Below are positions 8,287 through 16,125 of a stretch of DNA of 39,397 nucleotides, piece by piece. The stretch spans positions 1-39,397 of the forward strand of contig JAEUIE010000067.1 of assembly GCA_016795155.1 (NCBI GenBank), in the 5' to 3' direction. Both the position numbers and the translations under genes were made by a program. Position 1 is the first letter of the stretch. Each line of letters opens with the position of its first letter. The notes under the pieces were generated by a model. It saw nothing but the letters and a program-made list of their open reading frames with translations, ran no database searches and was not told the origin of the DNA. The DNA comes from Planctomycetia bacterium (GTDB lineage Bacteria > Planctomycetota > Planctomycetia > Gemmatales > HRBIN36).

Positions 8287-8341
8287 CGAAACAACTGGTC
8301 TCGCTGACCACTTCCAACAACCTTTAACGTGTGAATGAATC

Positions 8342-8926
8342 ATGGCCAAAGCAGCAACCGCACCCAAGACCGAAAAGAAAACCAAAGCCAGCAAGGCTGC
8401 GGAACCGAAGAAAAAACTGCCTCAGAAAAAGCAGAAGCACAACCATGTGCCTCGTGGCAACCACGGTGGCATGAAACTGATGCTCATTGAAGACGTACAA
8501 CACGTTGGCAAGGCAGGCGACGTGGTCGAAGTGAAGATGGGCTATGGCCGCAATTTCCTGCTGCCCCGCGGCCTGGCTACCTTCGTCACTGCTCACAACA
8601 GCAAGCTGCTCGATCTGCACAAGATCAAGGTGCAGAAGATGCGTGAAGCCAAGCTCGCCGATCTGCGTGCCATGGCTGAACAGCTTCAGCGTGTCAGCAT
8701 CACTATTCAGTCAATCGCCAACGAAGAAGGCCATCTGTACGGCTCCGTGGGCGCTGCTGAAATCGTCACAGCACTCAAGCAGCAGAATCTGGTCATCGAT
8801 CAGGAAGCTGTCAGGCTCGAAGGTGTGATCAAGGAACTGGGTCTGTACGAAGTGAAGCTCGTGCTGGCGCCCGAGATCGAATCGAACATCAAGGTGCTGG
8901 TCATCAGCCAGACCGAGAAGAAGTAA
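8342..8926 (+). CDS. rplI: 50S ribosomal protein L9 with N-terminal basic extension
   Basis: L9 binds 23S rRNA and helps restrain frameshifting. The normal L9 sequence begins at residue 44 (MKLMLIEDVQHVGKAGDVVE) and includes the NFLLPRGLA motif, the long connecting helix, and the C-terminal domain (SVGAAEIVTAL, LYEVKLVLAPEI). Before it are about 43 residues rich in Ala, Lys and Pro that homologues usually lack. ATG 8473 at residue 44 could be an alternative start, but the upstream ATG 8342 opens a continuous, similarly biased frame and is kept. It is the last gene of the operon, ahead of the terminator. Confidence 0.93.
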   Translation: MAKAATAPKTEKKTKASKAAEPKKKLPQKKQKHNHVPRGNHGGMKLMLIEDVQHVGKAGDVVEVKMGYGRNFLLPRGLATFVTAHNSKLLDLHKIKVQKMREAKLADLRAMAEQLQRVSITIQSIANEEGHLYGSVGAAEIVTALKQQNLVIDQEAVRLEGVIKELGLYEVKLVLAPEIESNIKVLVISQTEKK

Positions 8927-8942
8927 TCCATTCGGAAAAGCG

Positions 8943-8978
8943 AAAAAGGCCGCTGAGCAACTCAGCGGCCTTTTTTTA
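8943..8978 (+). terminator. Rho-independent terminator of the rplY-rplI operon
   Basis: A perfect 13-bp stem (AAAGGCCGCTGAG at 8945-8957 pairing with CTCAGCGGCCTTT at 8961-8973) has a CAA loop and a run of seven T. It lies 17 bases after the rplI stop and is the clearest intrinsic terminator in the window. The symmetric A and T tracts would also let it act on the minus strand, although the minus-strand gene at 9013 reads into it through the repeat at 8981-9007. Confidence 0.93.
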
Positions 8979-8980
8979 TT

Positions 8981-9007
8981 CCCTCTCCCCAATGGGGAGA
9001 GAGGAGA
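8981..9007. repeat. CCCTCTCC-type palindromic repeat, short copy
   Basis: CCCTCTCCCC AAT GGGGAGAG forms a perfect hairpin directly after the rplI terminator. It is the shortest copy of the repeat family also found at 3178-3330, 12820-12864 and 28023-28068. Confidence 0.7.
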
Positions 9008-9012
9008 ATCCC

Positions 9013-9600
9013 TTATTTCTTCTTTGCTTTCTTTTTGGGTGCATCAGCTGGTTCGTTCTGACAGCAATCTTCTTTTTCACAGGCAGTAGGGTCGCAGCCG
9101 TTTTCTGCACAGCAACTGCCTGCGCTGCAGCATTCACCCAGCAACGTGGGCGAAGTAGCCATGGCAATCAGCGGGTTCATCGGAATCATGCTGGGCAGGG
9201 TGAAATCCGGGTCGAACGGAATCAGGTCAAACCCGTCAATCAGTGCCTTGGTGTGTTTGTTGAATGCTGACAGGGAAACACCGAGCTTGTTCGCCAGATC
9301 TGCTTTTTTGTAATGCAATGGCAATTCGGGGTCGTGCAGAAAGTTGACAAACCCCACTGCCCCGACGATAGCAGCAGCCCAGGTATGTAGATCGCCCTGG
9401 CGTGCCGGCGAATTCTCCACGCACAGTCCCCGGGCCATGACCCGGCACATGTCACGATATTCCTGGTTGAGCAGTTCCTTGCAGAACAGATCGGTATGCT
9501 TCGTCAGGTCTTTTTCGAGCGTTTTCAGTGAATGCAGTTGCCCAGCCGCTTTGGCTTTGACAGGTTTGCTGGCTTGTTTCTTCTTCTTGACCGGTGCCAT
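9013..9600 (-). CDS. DUF6398-like protein with cysteine-rich C-terminal tail
   Basis: This 195-residue protein has a Lys/Ala-rich start, a central domain (about 45-140: YRDMCRVMARGL, WAAAIVGAVGFVNFLHDP, KKADLANKLGVSLSAFNKHT, FDPDFTLPS) that I recognise as DUF6398-like, and an unusual tail. The tail has ten cysteines in about 30 residues, several as CC pairs (ECCSAGSCCAENGCD, ACEKEDCC), and ends in KKKAKKK. The ADLANKLGVS stretch looks like a helix-turn-helix, so nucleic-acid binding is possible. The cysteines suggest metal binding. Neither function is established. Start ATG 9600 has AGGA upstream. Confidence 0.65.
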   Translation of the reverse strand: MAPVKKKKQASKPVKAKAAGQLHSLKTLEKDLTKHTDLFCKELLNQEYRDMCRVMARGLCVENSPARQGDLHTWAAAIVGAVGFVNFLHDPELPLHYKKADLANKLGVSLSAFNKHTKALIDGFDLIPFDPDFTLPSMIPMNPLIAMATSPTLLGECCSAGSCCAENGCDPTACEKEDCCQNEPADAPKKKAKKK

Positions 9601-9717
9601 GATGACTTCCTGCTAGAGTTGCTCTTACAGTACCATTTCACGGGCTGTTTGACAGCATCAACTTCACTCCAACCGATTTGTACAATGATATCATCATTCC
9701 ATTGAGTTACTTCATTC

Positions 9718-10938
9718 ATGACTGCGCCTATGCCCGGCAAACTGTCTGCCGTTCCCGATCAACAAGGTCGTTTTGGCCCGTTTGGTGGCAGGTATGTGCC
9801 TGAAACGCTGATGCCTGCCTTGGAACAGTTGACTCAGGCTTATCTGCAGGCCAGGCAGGATCCTGCATTTCAACAGCAACTGTCGCACTATCTGTCGAAC
9901 TACGTGGGCCGCCCTACACCGCTGACTTTTGCTGAAAGGCTTACCAGGCAGGCGGGTGGCGCTCGCATTTACCTCAAGCGGGAAGACCTGCTGCATACCG
10001 GCGCACACAAGATCAATAACACCATCGGCCAGGCGCTGCTGACGTTGCGTATGGGCAAGACGCGGGTGATTGCCGAGACAGGTGCCGGGCAGCATGGCGT
10101 TGCGACTGCCACCGCGTGTGCACTGTTTGGCTTGCCTTGCCGGGTCTACATGGGTGCAGAGGATGTGCGTCGGCAGAAGCTGAACGTCTTCAAGATGCGG
10201 GCGATGGGAGCGGAAGTGTTTGAAGTAACCACCGGCAGCCGAACGCTGCGTGACGCCATCAACGAAGCCATGCGCGACTGGATGGGTTCCGTGCGGGATA
10301 CGCATTACATACTCGGCTCGGTGGTGGGCCCGCATCCTTTCCCGCTGATGGTGCGTGATTTTCAAAGTGTGATTGGCCAGGAAGCCAAGCAGCAGTGTTT
10401 ATCGCAGCTCGGCAAGTTGCCTGACATGGTGATTGCCTGTGTGGGTGGTGGCTCCAATGCAGCGGGCATGTTCTACCCATTCATTGATGATGCCTCGGTG
10501 AAGATTATCGGCGTAGAAGCAGGCGGGCGAGGTGCATCGCAAGGTGAACATGCATCAACACTCAGTTTCGGTCAGCCTGGCGTGTTGCATGGTACATTCA
10601 GTTACGTGCTGCAGGATGAAGATGGCCAGACTGCCGATGTGCATTCAGTTTCCGCAGGGCTTGACTATCCAGGAGTGGGGCCGGAGCACAGTTACTGGAA
10701 GGAATCAGGCCGGGTGCAATACACCTATGCTGATGATGCAGCGGCACTGGAAGGATTCCAGCTTTGCAGCAGGCTGGAAGGCATCATCCCTGCCCTTGAG
10801 ACATCGCATGGCGTGGTGGAAGCAATGAAGCAGGCAGCACGTTTGCCAAAGGATGCAGCAGTGGTAGTCTGTTTCAGCGGCCGGGGCGATAAAGATTGTT
10901 ATGAAGTGGCGAGGCTGTTGGGACAGGAGGCGGAGTAA
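9718..10938 (+). CDS. trpB: Tryptophan synthase beta chain
   Basis: TrpB condenses indole with serine to make tryptophan using PLP. The 406-residue protein shows [19 protein letters not shown], the [15 protein letters not shown] motif with the PLP lysine at about residue 98, [10 protein letters not shown], and the glycine-rich phosphate loop [12 protein letters not shown]. It is full length. ATG 9718 is used; ATG 9730 (residue 5) is also possible. No trpA is adjacent; trpC lies about 1.9 kb away on the other strand, so the pathway genes are not in one operon. The next gene starts 29 bases after the stop. Confidence 0.95.
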   Translation: MTAPMPGKLSAVPDQQGRFGPFGGRYVPETLMPALEQLTQAYLQARQDPAFQQQLSHYLSNYVGRPTPLTFAERLTRQAGGARIYLKREDLLHTGAHKINNTIGQALLTLRMGKTRVIAETGAGQHGVATATACALFGLPCRVYMGAEDVRRQKLNVFKMRAMGAEVFEVTTGSRTLRDAINEAMRDWMGSVRDTHYILGSVVGPHPFPLMVRDFQSVIGQEAKQQCLSQLGKLPDMVIACVGGGSNAAGMFYPFIDDASVKIIGVEAGGRGASQGEHASTLSFGQPGVLHGTFSYVLQDEDGQTADVHSVSAGLDYPGVGPEHSYWKESGRVQYTYADDAAALEGFQLCSRLEGIIPALETSHGVVEAMKQAARLPKDAAVVVCFSGRGDKDCYEVARLLGQEAE

Positions 10939-10967
10939 CCACGAATCTGTGCTTCACTGGGATCCTT

Positions 10968-11408
10968 ATGATTCAGATGCATTCATTTCTCATTCTGGTA
11001 GTCTGCTGCATCGGAATGTTTCACGATGAAGAAGATATCTATGAATTTATCCCTTCGAGCACGAAATCAAAATACCACTCAGTTGGAATAAGGGATTGCC
11101 TCGGTACCATCGACGCTGATGGCAATTTCAGGCCTAATTTGTCAGATTTGGAAAAAATGATAAATGCATTTAAACGCAAGCTCCCACGCTCCCGCATGGG
11201 TCCATCAAATCTTATTGAAAGAAAACACACCAAGGAAAAAGTCTACGAAAATCGATCCGGCATCCTAGTGCCAATGGTCTTTGACGAATACCGTGGATTG
11301 ATTCCTGAAGTTGGTGGTAAGATCATTGATTTCAAGGATTACCGGTACAGTCCCGAAGCCCGGCGAATTTATAATCTGCCGGGGAGATTTGTTAGAATTG
11401 TCAGATAA
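10968..11408 (+). CDS. Exported protein, tandem paralogue 1, unrecognised domain
   Basis: This 146-residue protein begins with a hydrophobic signal-like segment (SFLILVVCCIGM) and has no family that I recognise. Its body is CLGTIDADGNFRPNLSDLE, a lysine/arginine-rich stretch, and a highly conserved end: EKVYENRSGILVPMVFDEYR, then LIPEVGGKIIDFKDYRYSP and EARRIYNLPGRFV. The same order occurs in the next two genes. The copy at 11434 is clearly a direct duplication, since even ~20 bases ahead of the start match (10948-10960 and 11411-11424). It probably acts in the cell envelope or periplasm. Confidence 0.75.
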   Translation: MIQMHSFLILVVCCIGMFHDEEDIYEFIPSSTKSKYHSVGIRDCLGTIDADGNFRPNLSDLEKMINAFKRKLPRSRMGPSNLIERKHTKEKVYENRSGILVPMVFDEYRGLIPEVGGKIIDFKDYRYSPEARRIYNLPGRFVRIVR

Positions 11409-11433
11409 GCAGTGCTTACACTTGAGATGCTCT

Positions 11434-11880
11434 ATGATTCACATGCTTTCTTTTCTGATTCCAATTGTTTGTTGCATCGGGATGCTTCACGATGAAAAAG
11501 ATAACTACGTCTATGAACCAATCAAGAGATCAACACAACACAATGTTGGTAAGAGGAATTGTTTAGGCACCATAGACGCTGATGGATGTTTCAGACCAGA
11601 TTTATCAGAATTGGAAGAGATTATTGAATCTACCAAGCGTAAGTTGGTGCGTACTAGTATAAGATCGGCTCCGCTCACGACCGCCAAGCAACCCAACGAA
11701 AAAGTTTACGAATACCGTTCTGGCATCCTCGTGCCAATGATCTTTGACGAATATCGTGGACTGATTCCCGAAGCCGGTGGCAAGATCATCGACTTCAAGG
11801 ATTATCGGTACAGTCCTGAAGCACGACGGATTTACAATCTGCCGGGGAGATTTGTCCAAGTTCCCAAATATAAGCAATGA
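11434..11880 (+). CDS. Exported protein, tandem paralogue 2, unrecognised domain
   Basis: This 148-residue paralogue is chosen from ATG 11434, which matches the start of paralogue 1 (MIHMLSFLIPIVCCIGM against MIQMHSFLILVVCCIGM); the open frame itself runs back to 11311, over the end of the preceding gene, where it is a shadow. The middle region has diverged (for example around the lysine-rich segment), while the last ~60 residues, from KVYEYRSGILVPM to IYNLPGRFV, are almost unchanged. This suggests selection on the C-terminal half. It lies 25 bases after paralogue 1 and 13 before paralogue 3, so one transcript is likely. Confidence 0.75.
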   Translation: MIHMLSFLIPIVCCIGMLHDEKDNYVYEPIKRSTQHNVGKRNCLGTIDADGCFRPDLSELEEIIESTKRKLVRTSIRSAPLTTAKQPNEKVYEYRSGILVPMIFDEYRGLIPEAGGKIIDFKDYRYSPEARRIYNLPGRFVQVPKYKQ

Positions 11881-11893
11881 TTCGGAATGATCC

Positions 11894-12811
11894 ATGCGGC
11901 GTAAGTATTTGATCCTTGGTTTGGTGATAGCCCTGACAGGTTTCCTGGCCTGGTGGTTCTGGCCGGTGCGCGCGCTGACACCACAACTGCTGGACCAGAT
12001 CAAACCGGGCATGACAGCTGATGAAGCCATCGCCATTCTCGGCAAGCCAACTTCCGATCGTTATCTTCGTGACGGCCTGGGCATTGACCGAATCATTGTC
12101 GAAGTGGATGGCAAGTCGGATTGGCAAAATGTCGTCATCTTCCGGCCTCAGAGTTCCTGGAATTCCTATCTGCAGGTTGCCCGGACCGAGGAGTTTCCGG
12201 GAAATACCTGGCAATCGGGTCAAAGTCATTTCTGGATCGACCAGCATAAGCTGCTTTGGATCACTATCGATAAGCAGAAGAAGGTAAAACAGCGAGGCCT
12301 GTGCGATTACACCGCACGGCCTGGGGAAATGAGCCAGTGGGCAGACCGGAAACTGAAATCGCTTAGCCCACCAGCACCCCCAGCTAAAACAGCTCCCGCA
12401 CCGTTGCCTAATCCGTTTCCCGAGGGTGAATACGTTTTCGAGTGGGATACCACCATTCGCGTAGTTCATCCGGTCATCGACATGGATTGTGTCGGAACCA
12501 TTGACAAGAATGGCACCTTCGTTGCTGATCTGATGGATGTCGATAAGGCCATTGAAGCATCGAAGAAAGGGACCAAGCGAGAGCTAAAAGATATTCCCAG
12601 GCTGGTGGAAGCGAAACAACCCAACGAAAAAGTCTATGAGTTTCGAAGTGGCGTATTGATACCGATGATTATCGATGCCAAAGGGCGGCTGTTGCCTGAA
12701 ATTGACGGAGAGATCATCGAATCGAAAGACTATCAGTACAGCCCCAAAGCCCGCCGCATCTACAATCTGCCAGGCCGATTTGTTCCAAAGGCAACGGGGA
12801 AAAGTTCCTAA
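11894..12811 (+). CDS. Membrane-anchored tandem paralogue 3: BamE/SmpA-like module plus shared domain
   Basis: This 305-residue protein has three parts. Residues about 4-26 form a TM anchor (LILGLVIALTGFLAWWFWPV). Residues about 27-115 look like a SmpA/OmlA/BamE-type module (LLDQIKPGMTADEAIAILGK). After a Pro/Ala linker (SPPAPPAKTAPAPLP), residues about 175-300 repeat the domain of the two preceding genes: CVGTIDKNGTF, EKVYEFRSGVLIPMIIDAKG, LLPEIDGEIIESKDYQYSP, ARRIYNLPGRFV. The fusion suggests that the domain works at the envelope. Its stop overlaps the trpC stop by 4 bases on the other strand. Confidence 0.75.
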   Translation: MRRKYLILGLVIALTGFLAWWFWPVRALTPQLLDQIKPGMTADEAIAILGKPTSDRYLRDGLGIDRIIVEVDGKSDWQNVVIFRPQSSWNSYLQVARTEEFPGNTWQSGQSHFWIDQHKLLWITIDKQKKVKQRGLCDYTARPGEMSQWADRKLKSLSPPAPPAKTAPAPLPNPFPEGEYVFEWDTTIRVVHPVIDMDCVGTIDKNGTFVADLMDVDKAIEASKKGTKRELKDIPRLVEAKQPNEKVYEFRSGVLIPMIIDAKGRLLPEIDGEIIESKDYQYSPKARRIYNLPGRFVPKATGKSS

Positions 12812-13674
12812 CGACAGAACCCCCTCACCCCCAACCCTTCTCCCACCCGGGGAGAGGGGAGAAAGTGAAATGGCACCGTGCCTAACTGCTCAAATGCAGT
12901 TTTCACATCCGTCGCTTTCATCAGCGTTTCGCCGACCAGAATGGCCTTGATGCCGGCAGCGGCGAGGGTTTCCACGTCTGCACGTGTTTTGATGCCACTT
13001 TCACTGATGACGGTGCAGGAGGCGGGAATCTGTTGAGCCAGCGCAAGCGTGTGCGACAGGTTCACTTCAAAAGTATGCAGGTTGCGGTTATTGATGCCGA
13101 TGAGCGTAGCGCCAGCAGCCAGCACGCGAGGCACATTAGCAGCTTCGTAACATTCCACGAGGGCATCCATCCCCCACGACTGAATCTCCAGAATCAGATG
13201 AGCTAGCGTGGCATCGTCAAGGATTTCTGCAATCAGCAGCACCGCATCGGCCCCTGCAGCTTTCGCCTGCAAGACCTGGTAGCGTTCCAGAATGAAGTCT
13301 TTTCTAAGCAGCGGCGTATTGACCTCGGCGCGTACTTTTCGCAGGTCATCAAGACTGCCTCCGAAATGGGGCGTATCGGTCAAGACGCTGATGCAGGCTG
13401 CACCACACTCGGCATAGGTTCTTGCAAAGGTAATAGCATCGGCATTGGCCTGGATGGCTCCTGCTGAGGGTGACTGGCGTTTGACCTCAGCGATGATGCG
13501 AATGAAATTCGTTTCTTTCAAGCTGCGATGAAAACGGCTTGGGTAATGGGTAGTGACAGGCTCGACTTTGACAGATGCCAGCGATTGCTCCAGGGCACTT
13601 TCACTGAGCTGGGCGCGAGCTGCCTTGATTTCCTCACGCTTGTCGCGAACAATCTGGTCAAGAATCGTAGGCAT
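12808..13674 (-). CDS. trpC: Indole-3-glycerol phosphate synthase
   Basis: TrpC closes the indole ring during tryptophan synthesis. The TIM-barrel protein (288 residues) shows IIAEVKRQSPSAG with the catalytic Lys, FGGSLDDLRKVR, PLLRKDFILERYQV, GADAVLLIAEIL, IGINNRNLHTFEV, SESGIKTRADVE and AILVGETLM. All key motifs are intact. The last ~20 residues (FHFLPSPRVGEGLGVRGFCR) are not TrpC-like; they are encoded by the palindromic repeat at 12820-12864, so the native C-terminus seems to have been replaced or extended. Convergent with paralogue 3. Confidence 0.94.
   Translation of the reverse strand: MPTILDQIVRDKREEIKAARAQLSESALEQSLASVKVEPVTTHYPSRFHRSLKETNFIRIIAEVKRQSPSAGAIQANADAITFARTYAECGAACISVLTDTPHFGGSLDDLRKVRAEVNTPLLRKDFILERYQVLQAKAAGADAVLLIAEILDDATLAHLILEIQSWGMDALVECYEAANVPRVLAAGATLIGINNRNLHTFEVNLSHTLALAQQIPASCTVISESGIKTRADVETLAAAGIKAILVGETLMKATDVKTAFEQLGTVPFHFLPSPRVGEGLGVRGFCR
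12820..12864. repeat. CCCTCACC/CTCTCC palindromic repeat inside trpC 3' end
   Basis: This copy matches the layout of 3287-3330: CCCCCTCACCCCCAACCC, a short palindromic core, then GGGGAGAGGGGAGAAA. It lies inside the trpC coding sequence and encodes its unusual C-terminus. Confidence 0.75.
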
Positions 13675-13758
13675 GGCACCGTTCTGGAAGATGGAATCAG
13701 CCGCATGTTGTTCCTATCACAATAGAAGATATGAAGTTTGAACGGGAGGCGACGAGAG

Positions 13759-14163
13759 ATGATGCCTGAACAACGCAATGTGCTGGGTGGTCCGCTGCAG
13801 ATGTGTTCTGTCGCTCCCGTGACGGGATTCTATCGCACCGGCAAATGCGAAACCGGGCCAGATGATCATGGCCAGCATTGTGTCTGCATCCTTACCACGG
13901 CAGAGTTTCTCGCCTACTCGAAATCGCGAGGCAACGATCTGAGTACGCCGATGCCGGAGTATCGCTTTCCAGGGTTGCAGCCTGGCGACCGGTGGTGCCT
14001 GTGTTCGGAACGGTGGAAGGAAGCCTACCAGGCGGGCAAGGCACCGCTGGTGGTGTTGGAAGCAACGCATGAATCGGTGCTGGAGATTGTGCCTTTGGAA
14101 GTGTTGCAGCAGTTTGCTGCGACGGGCATCAGCAAGCTGCGCGGGGATATCAGGCCGAATTAA
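13759..14163 (+). CDS. DUF2237 family protein
   Basis: This 134-residue protein belongs to DUF2237, a conserved bacterial family with no established function. It carries the family hallmarks NVLGGPLQMCS, PVTGFYRTGKCETGPDD, HCVCILTTAEFLAYSKSRGN, PGLQPGDRWCLCSERWKEA and ATHESVLEIVPLE. Cys residues at fixed spacings suggest a structural or metal-binding role (inference). ATG 13759 is chosen because GGGAGG at 13744-13749 is suitably spaced; 13738 is a longer, unsupported start. It is divergent from trpC. Confidence 0.88.
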   Translation: MMPEQRNVLGGPLQMCSVAPVTGFYRTGKCETGPDDHGQHCVCILTTAEFLAYSKSRGNDLSTPMPEYRFPGLQPGDRWCLCSERWKEAYQAGKAPLVVLEATHESVLEIVPLEVLQQFAATGISKLRGDIRPN

Positions 14164-14194
14164 GTAAACCCGCAAAAGTAACTATGCAGTAAAT

Positions 14195-14234
14195 TGGCAC
14201 GGTTAGCGTGGGTACACGCAAACCGTGGCACCCA
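14195..14234. repeat. REP-like palindromic element, full copy
   Basis: The arms TGGCACGGTTAGCGTG (14195-14210) and CACGCAAACCGTGGCA (14215-14230) are complementary at 14 of 16 positions with a four-base loop. The right arm and its flank (19 bases) are identical to 143-161, which shows that this is a dispersed element. It sits between the convergent DUF2237 and metallopeptidase genes and could work as a transcript end structure. Confidence 0.7.
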
Positions 14235-14262
14235 AACCGTTGATCTAAAATGCGAAATGCAG

Positions 14263-15306
14263 TTAGCAGGTCAGGCGGCCGGTGTAGTTGAAGTCCATTG
14301 AGAGAGAGGTGACCAGAGCCACCAGGTCGATCAGTTTGTTCTGTCGATCCTTGGGCTTGTAATGCAGGTCGAGAGTTTCGGCGCGGTCAGCGAGTTTGTC
14401 AACAATGGCTGATACCTCGTCGGTTTCGAGCGTTGTCCAGCGGACCACCCGTTCTGAAAGGAGCAGTCTCTCATCCTGAATCAGGCTGCCTGCTGGCTTG
14501 GTGATACGGGAACGGAGCACCGGAAACACCTGGCGGAGTTTGTCATCGACATACCCCTGGGCTTCGGAGCGGTAGCGCTCGGCCTGTTTGCCATAGTGTT
14601 CAGCCAGGGTCCAGGGCATTTCCGAAACAGGCTGATAATCGGGGCCATCCTGACGAAGAGGTTTTACCCCCCGAATCTGCCTCATGAGATTATCAAGGTA
14701 ATCGAGTTTCTTGATGGCAGGCCAGTAGCGGTACTTACGCCGCCAGGATGAACGAGGTGTCAGCCAGACTGCAAAGGTCTCGGCAAAGTCTTCATCCGGA
14801 TGTTTCTGTGCGTAGGTGCGGCCCCATTTGTGATGGGAAATATGCCTGACAAATTGCCTGCTCATCGGGTTAGGCAGGTAGTGGTCGCGATAAGGCTTGA
14901 AGAACTTGCCAAACATCTCGGTCCAACCATCGTATTCCCAGAGCCGGTAGGCATAGTTCAGGGCATGGCCAGCTTCATGGCGGAGCAGCATCATAACGAA
15001 CTGTTCATCTTCCAGTTCGCCAGTTTGTTCTTCTTCAAGCCGGGCGAGTCGCCGATCGGTAAGGTAAAACGGAATGCCAATGATGGGAACTTCATTGGGG
15101 CAGCCCCAACCATCGGTCAGGTAACACCGGGGCTTGAAAACAATAAGCTTGCTTTCCAGTTCCTTGTACAGCCTCCTGATGCAGTCATCGACATTGGAAT
15201 CCTCGATGGTGAGGCCCAGATCACAGAGCCTGGTCTGCAAGAGTTCATAGCGCACGGTCTCCCACCCATTCACGACCGATAAGGCTCGCAGGGCGGCAGG
15301 ACTCAT
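14263..15306 (-). CDS. Putative zinc-binding metallopeptidase (COG4307-like)
   Basis: The product is about 347 residues from ATG 15306; a longer frame from GTG 15375 adds 23 residues but has no ribosome binding site. The core has the zinc-protease signature RHEAGHALNYAYRLWE (HExxH) and, about 70 residues later, KHPDEDFAETFAVWLTP, whose glutamate is the expected third zinc ligand. This pairing is characteristic of a 'putative zinc-binding metallopeptidase' family. The flanking region also fits (GIPFYLTDRRLARLEEE). No signal peptide is seen. Substrate unknown. Confidence 0.8.
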   Translation of the reverse strand: MSPAALRALSVVNGWETVRYELLQTRLCDLGLTIEDSNVDDCIRRLYKELESKLIVFKPRCYLTDGWGCPNEVPIIGIPFYLTDRRLARLEEEQTGELEDEQFVMMLLRHEAGHALNYAYRLWEYDGWTEMFGKFFKPYRDHYLPNPMSRQFVRHISHHKWGRTYAQKHPDEDFAETFAVWLTPRSSWRRKYRYWPAIKKLDYLDNLMRQIRGVKPLRQDGPDYQPVSEMPWTLAEHYGKQAERYRSEAQGYVDDKLRQVFPVLRSRITKPAGSLIQDERLLLSERVVRWTTLETDEVSAIVDKLADRAETLDLHYKPKDRQNKLIDLVALVTSLSMDFNYTGRLTC

Positions 15307-15415
15307 GGGCAGAGACACCTTCCAAGGCTGAACGAATGCGTCCAGCAGGTTAATACAGGCTCCTGTGCTCCACACACAGGGTCGATGGCTGTTTCAAAAT
15401 AACAGGTAACCAGTG

Positions 15416-15746
15416 CAAGTCTAGAACTATTCTATCAGCCTGACTGGGGATGCAGTCAAGGTGTACATGCACGGTTCGTTACAACATCTCATTGGGGAAG
15501 CATTTGGAGCAATAATGAAAAATAACTGCAACTTTTTCAACGATGGAATCACCGCATATTTCATCATAAGTTTTTGTTAATAAACAACTTGCGTCCAATT
15601 ATTGAATTTAACGCTGGATTCAACATTTTACAGAATAGTGTTAACACTTTTTCATCATTCAAGCCATGTAAGAGCTAAACAGCATTAATTCTATAGTGAC
15701 AATATTATTCTAATAGAGTACATTATAGCTTGTTTGAAGTACCGCA
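15416..15746. other. AT-rich intergenic region, no gene seen
   Basis: About 330 bases without a credible gene. It is much more AT-rich than its surroundings from about 15500 and holds the palindrome GTGTTAACAC and several A/T runs. It may contain regulatory DNA or be decayed sequence. Confidence 0.5.
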
Positions 15747-16028
15747 TTACTCATCGCTAGAAGCATCGATGACATGAGCAAACAAGGCAACTGCAACCAC
15801 TTCATCTGCACGGACATGGACTTTGGAGCGGTTGGTTTTGATGCCTGAGGTTTTCGCAGCAGCAACATAGTTTTCACGTGTCGTAGGGCTGTCACGAAAA
15901 TCGTGCAGGTCAGCATTTTCCAAGGTGAGAAAGTCCTGGTCTACCTTGACCAGTTTCCCGATACAGACATAAGGACTGCGTAGATCAAGCACGACACGCT
16001 TGTTGATCAGGCTGAGTAGAGTTTCCAT
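15747..16028 (-). CDS. Small Sm-like (LSm-type) protein, hypothetical
   Basis: This ~93-residue protein starts at ATG 16028, which has AGG seven bases upstream; the open frame reaches 16058. Its pattern of short strands (RVVLDLRSPYVCIGKLVKVD, FLTLENADLHDF, SKVHVRADEVVAVALF) resembles an Sm/LSm beta-barrel, where VDQDFLTLENADLHD would be Sm1 and SKVHVRADEVVAV Sm2. If so, it may bind RNA. This is a weak structural inference. It is divergent from the RNase D-like gene by about 100 bases, which fits an RNA-related role. Confidence 0.5.
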   Translation of the reverse strand: METLLSLINKRVVLDLRSPYVCIGKLVKVDQDFLTLENADLHDFRDSPTTRENYVAAAKTSGIKTNRSKVHVRADEVVAVALFAHVIDASSDE

Positions 16029-16125
16029 TTGTTTACCTGCTGGAAGGCTGAGCTTCATTTAATATCGTATGCTTCACCTGAAGAGTGGCTCGGTTTGTCC
16101 TGATGAGAGGCATGGAAAGACCAGT

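Noticed and set aside
7282-8394. 370-residue minus-strand frame across rpsF, ssb and rplI
   Set aside because: It mirrors three strongly supported genes; the translation has no family features.
9648-9686. TTGACA at 9649 with TACAAT at 9681 as a trpB promoter
   Set aside because: The spacer is 26 bases, far from the usual 17.
11795-12469. 224-residue minus-strand frame opposite paralogues 2 and 3
   Set aside because: Composition and lack of motifs indicate a shadow of the plus-strand genes.
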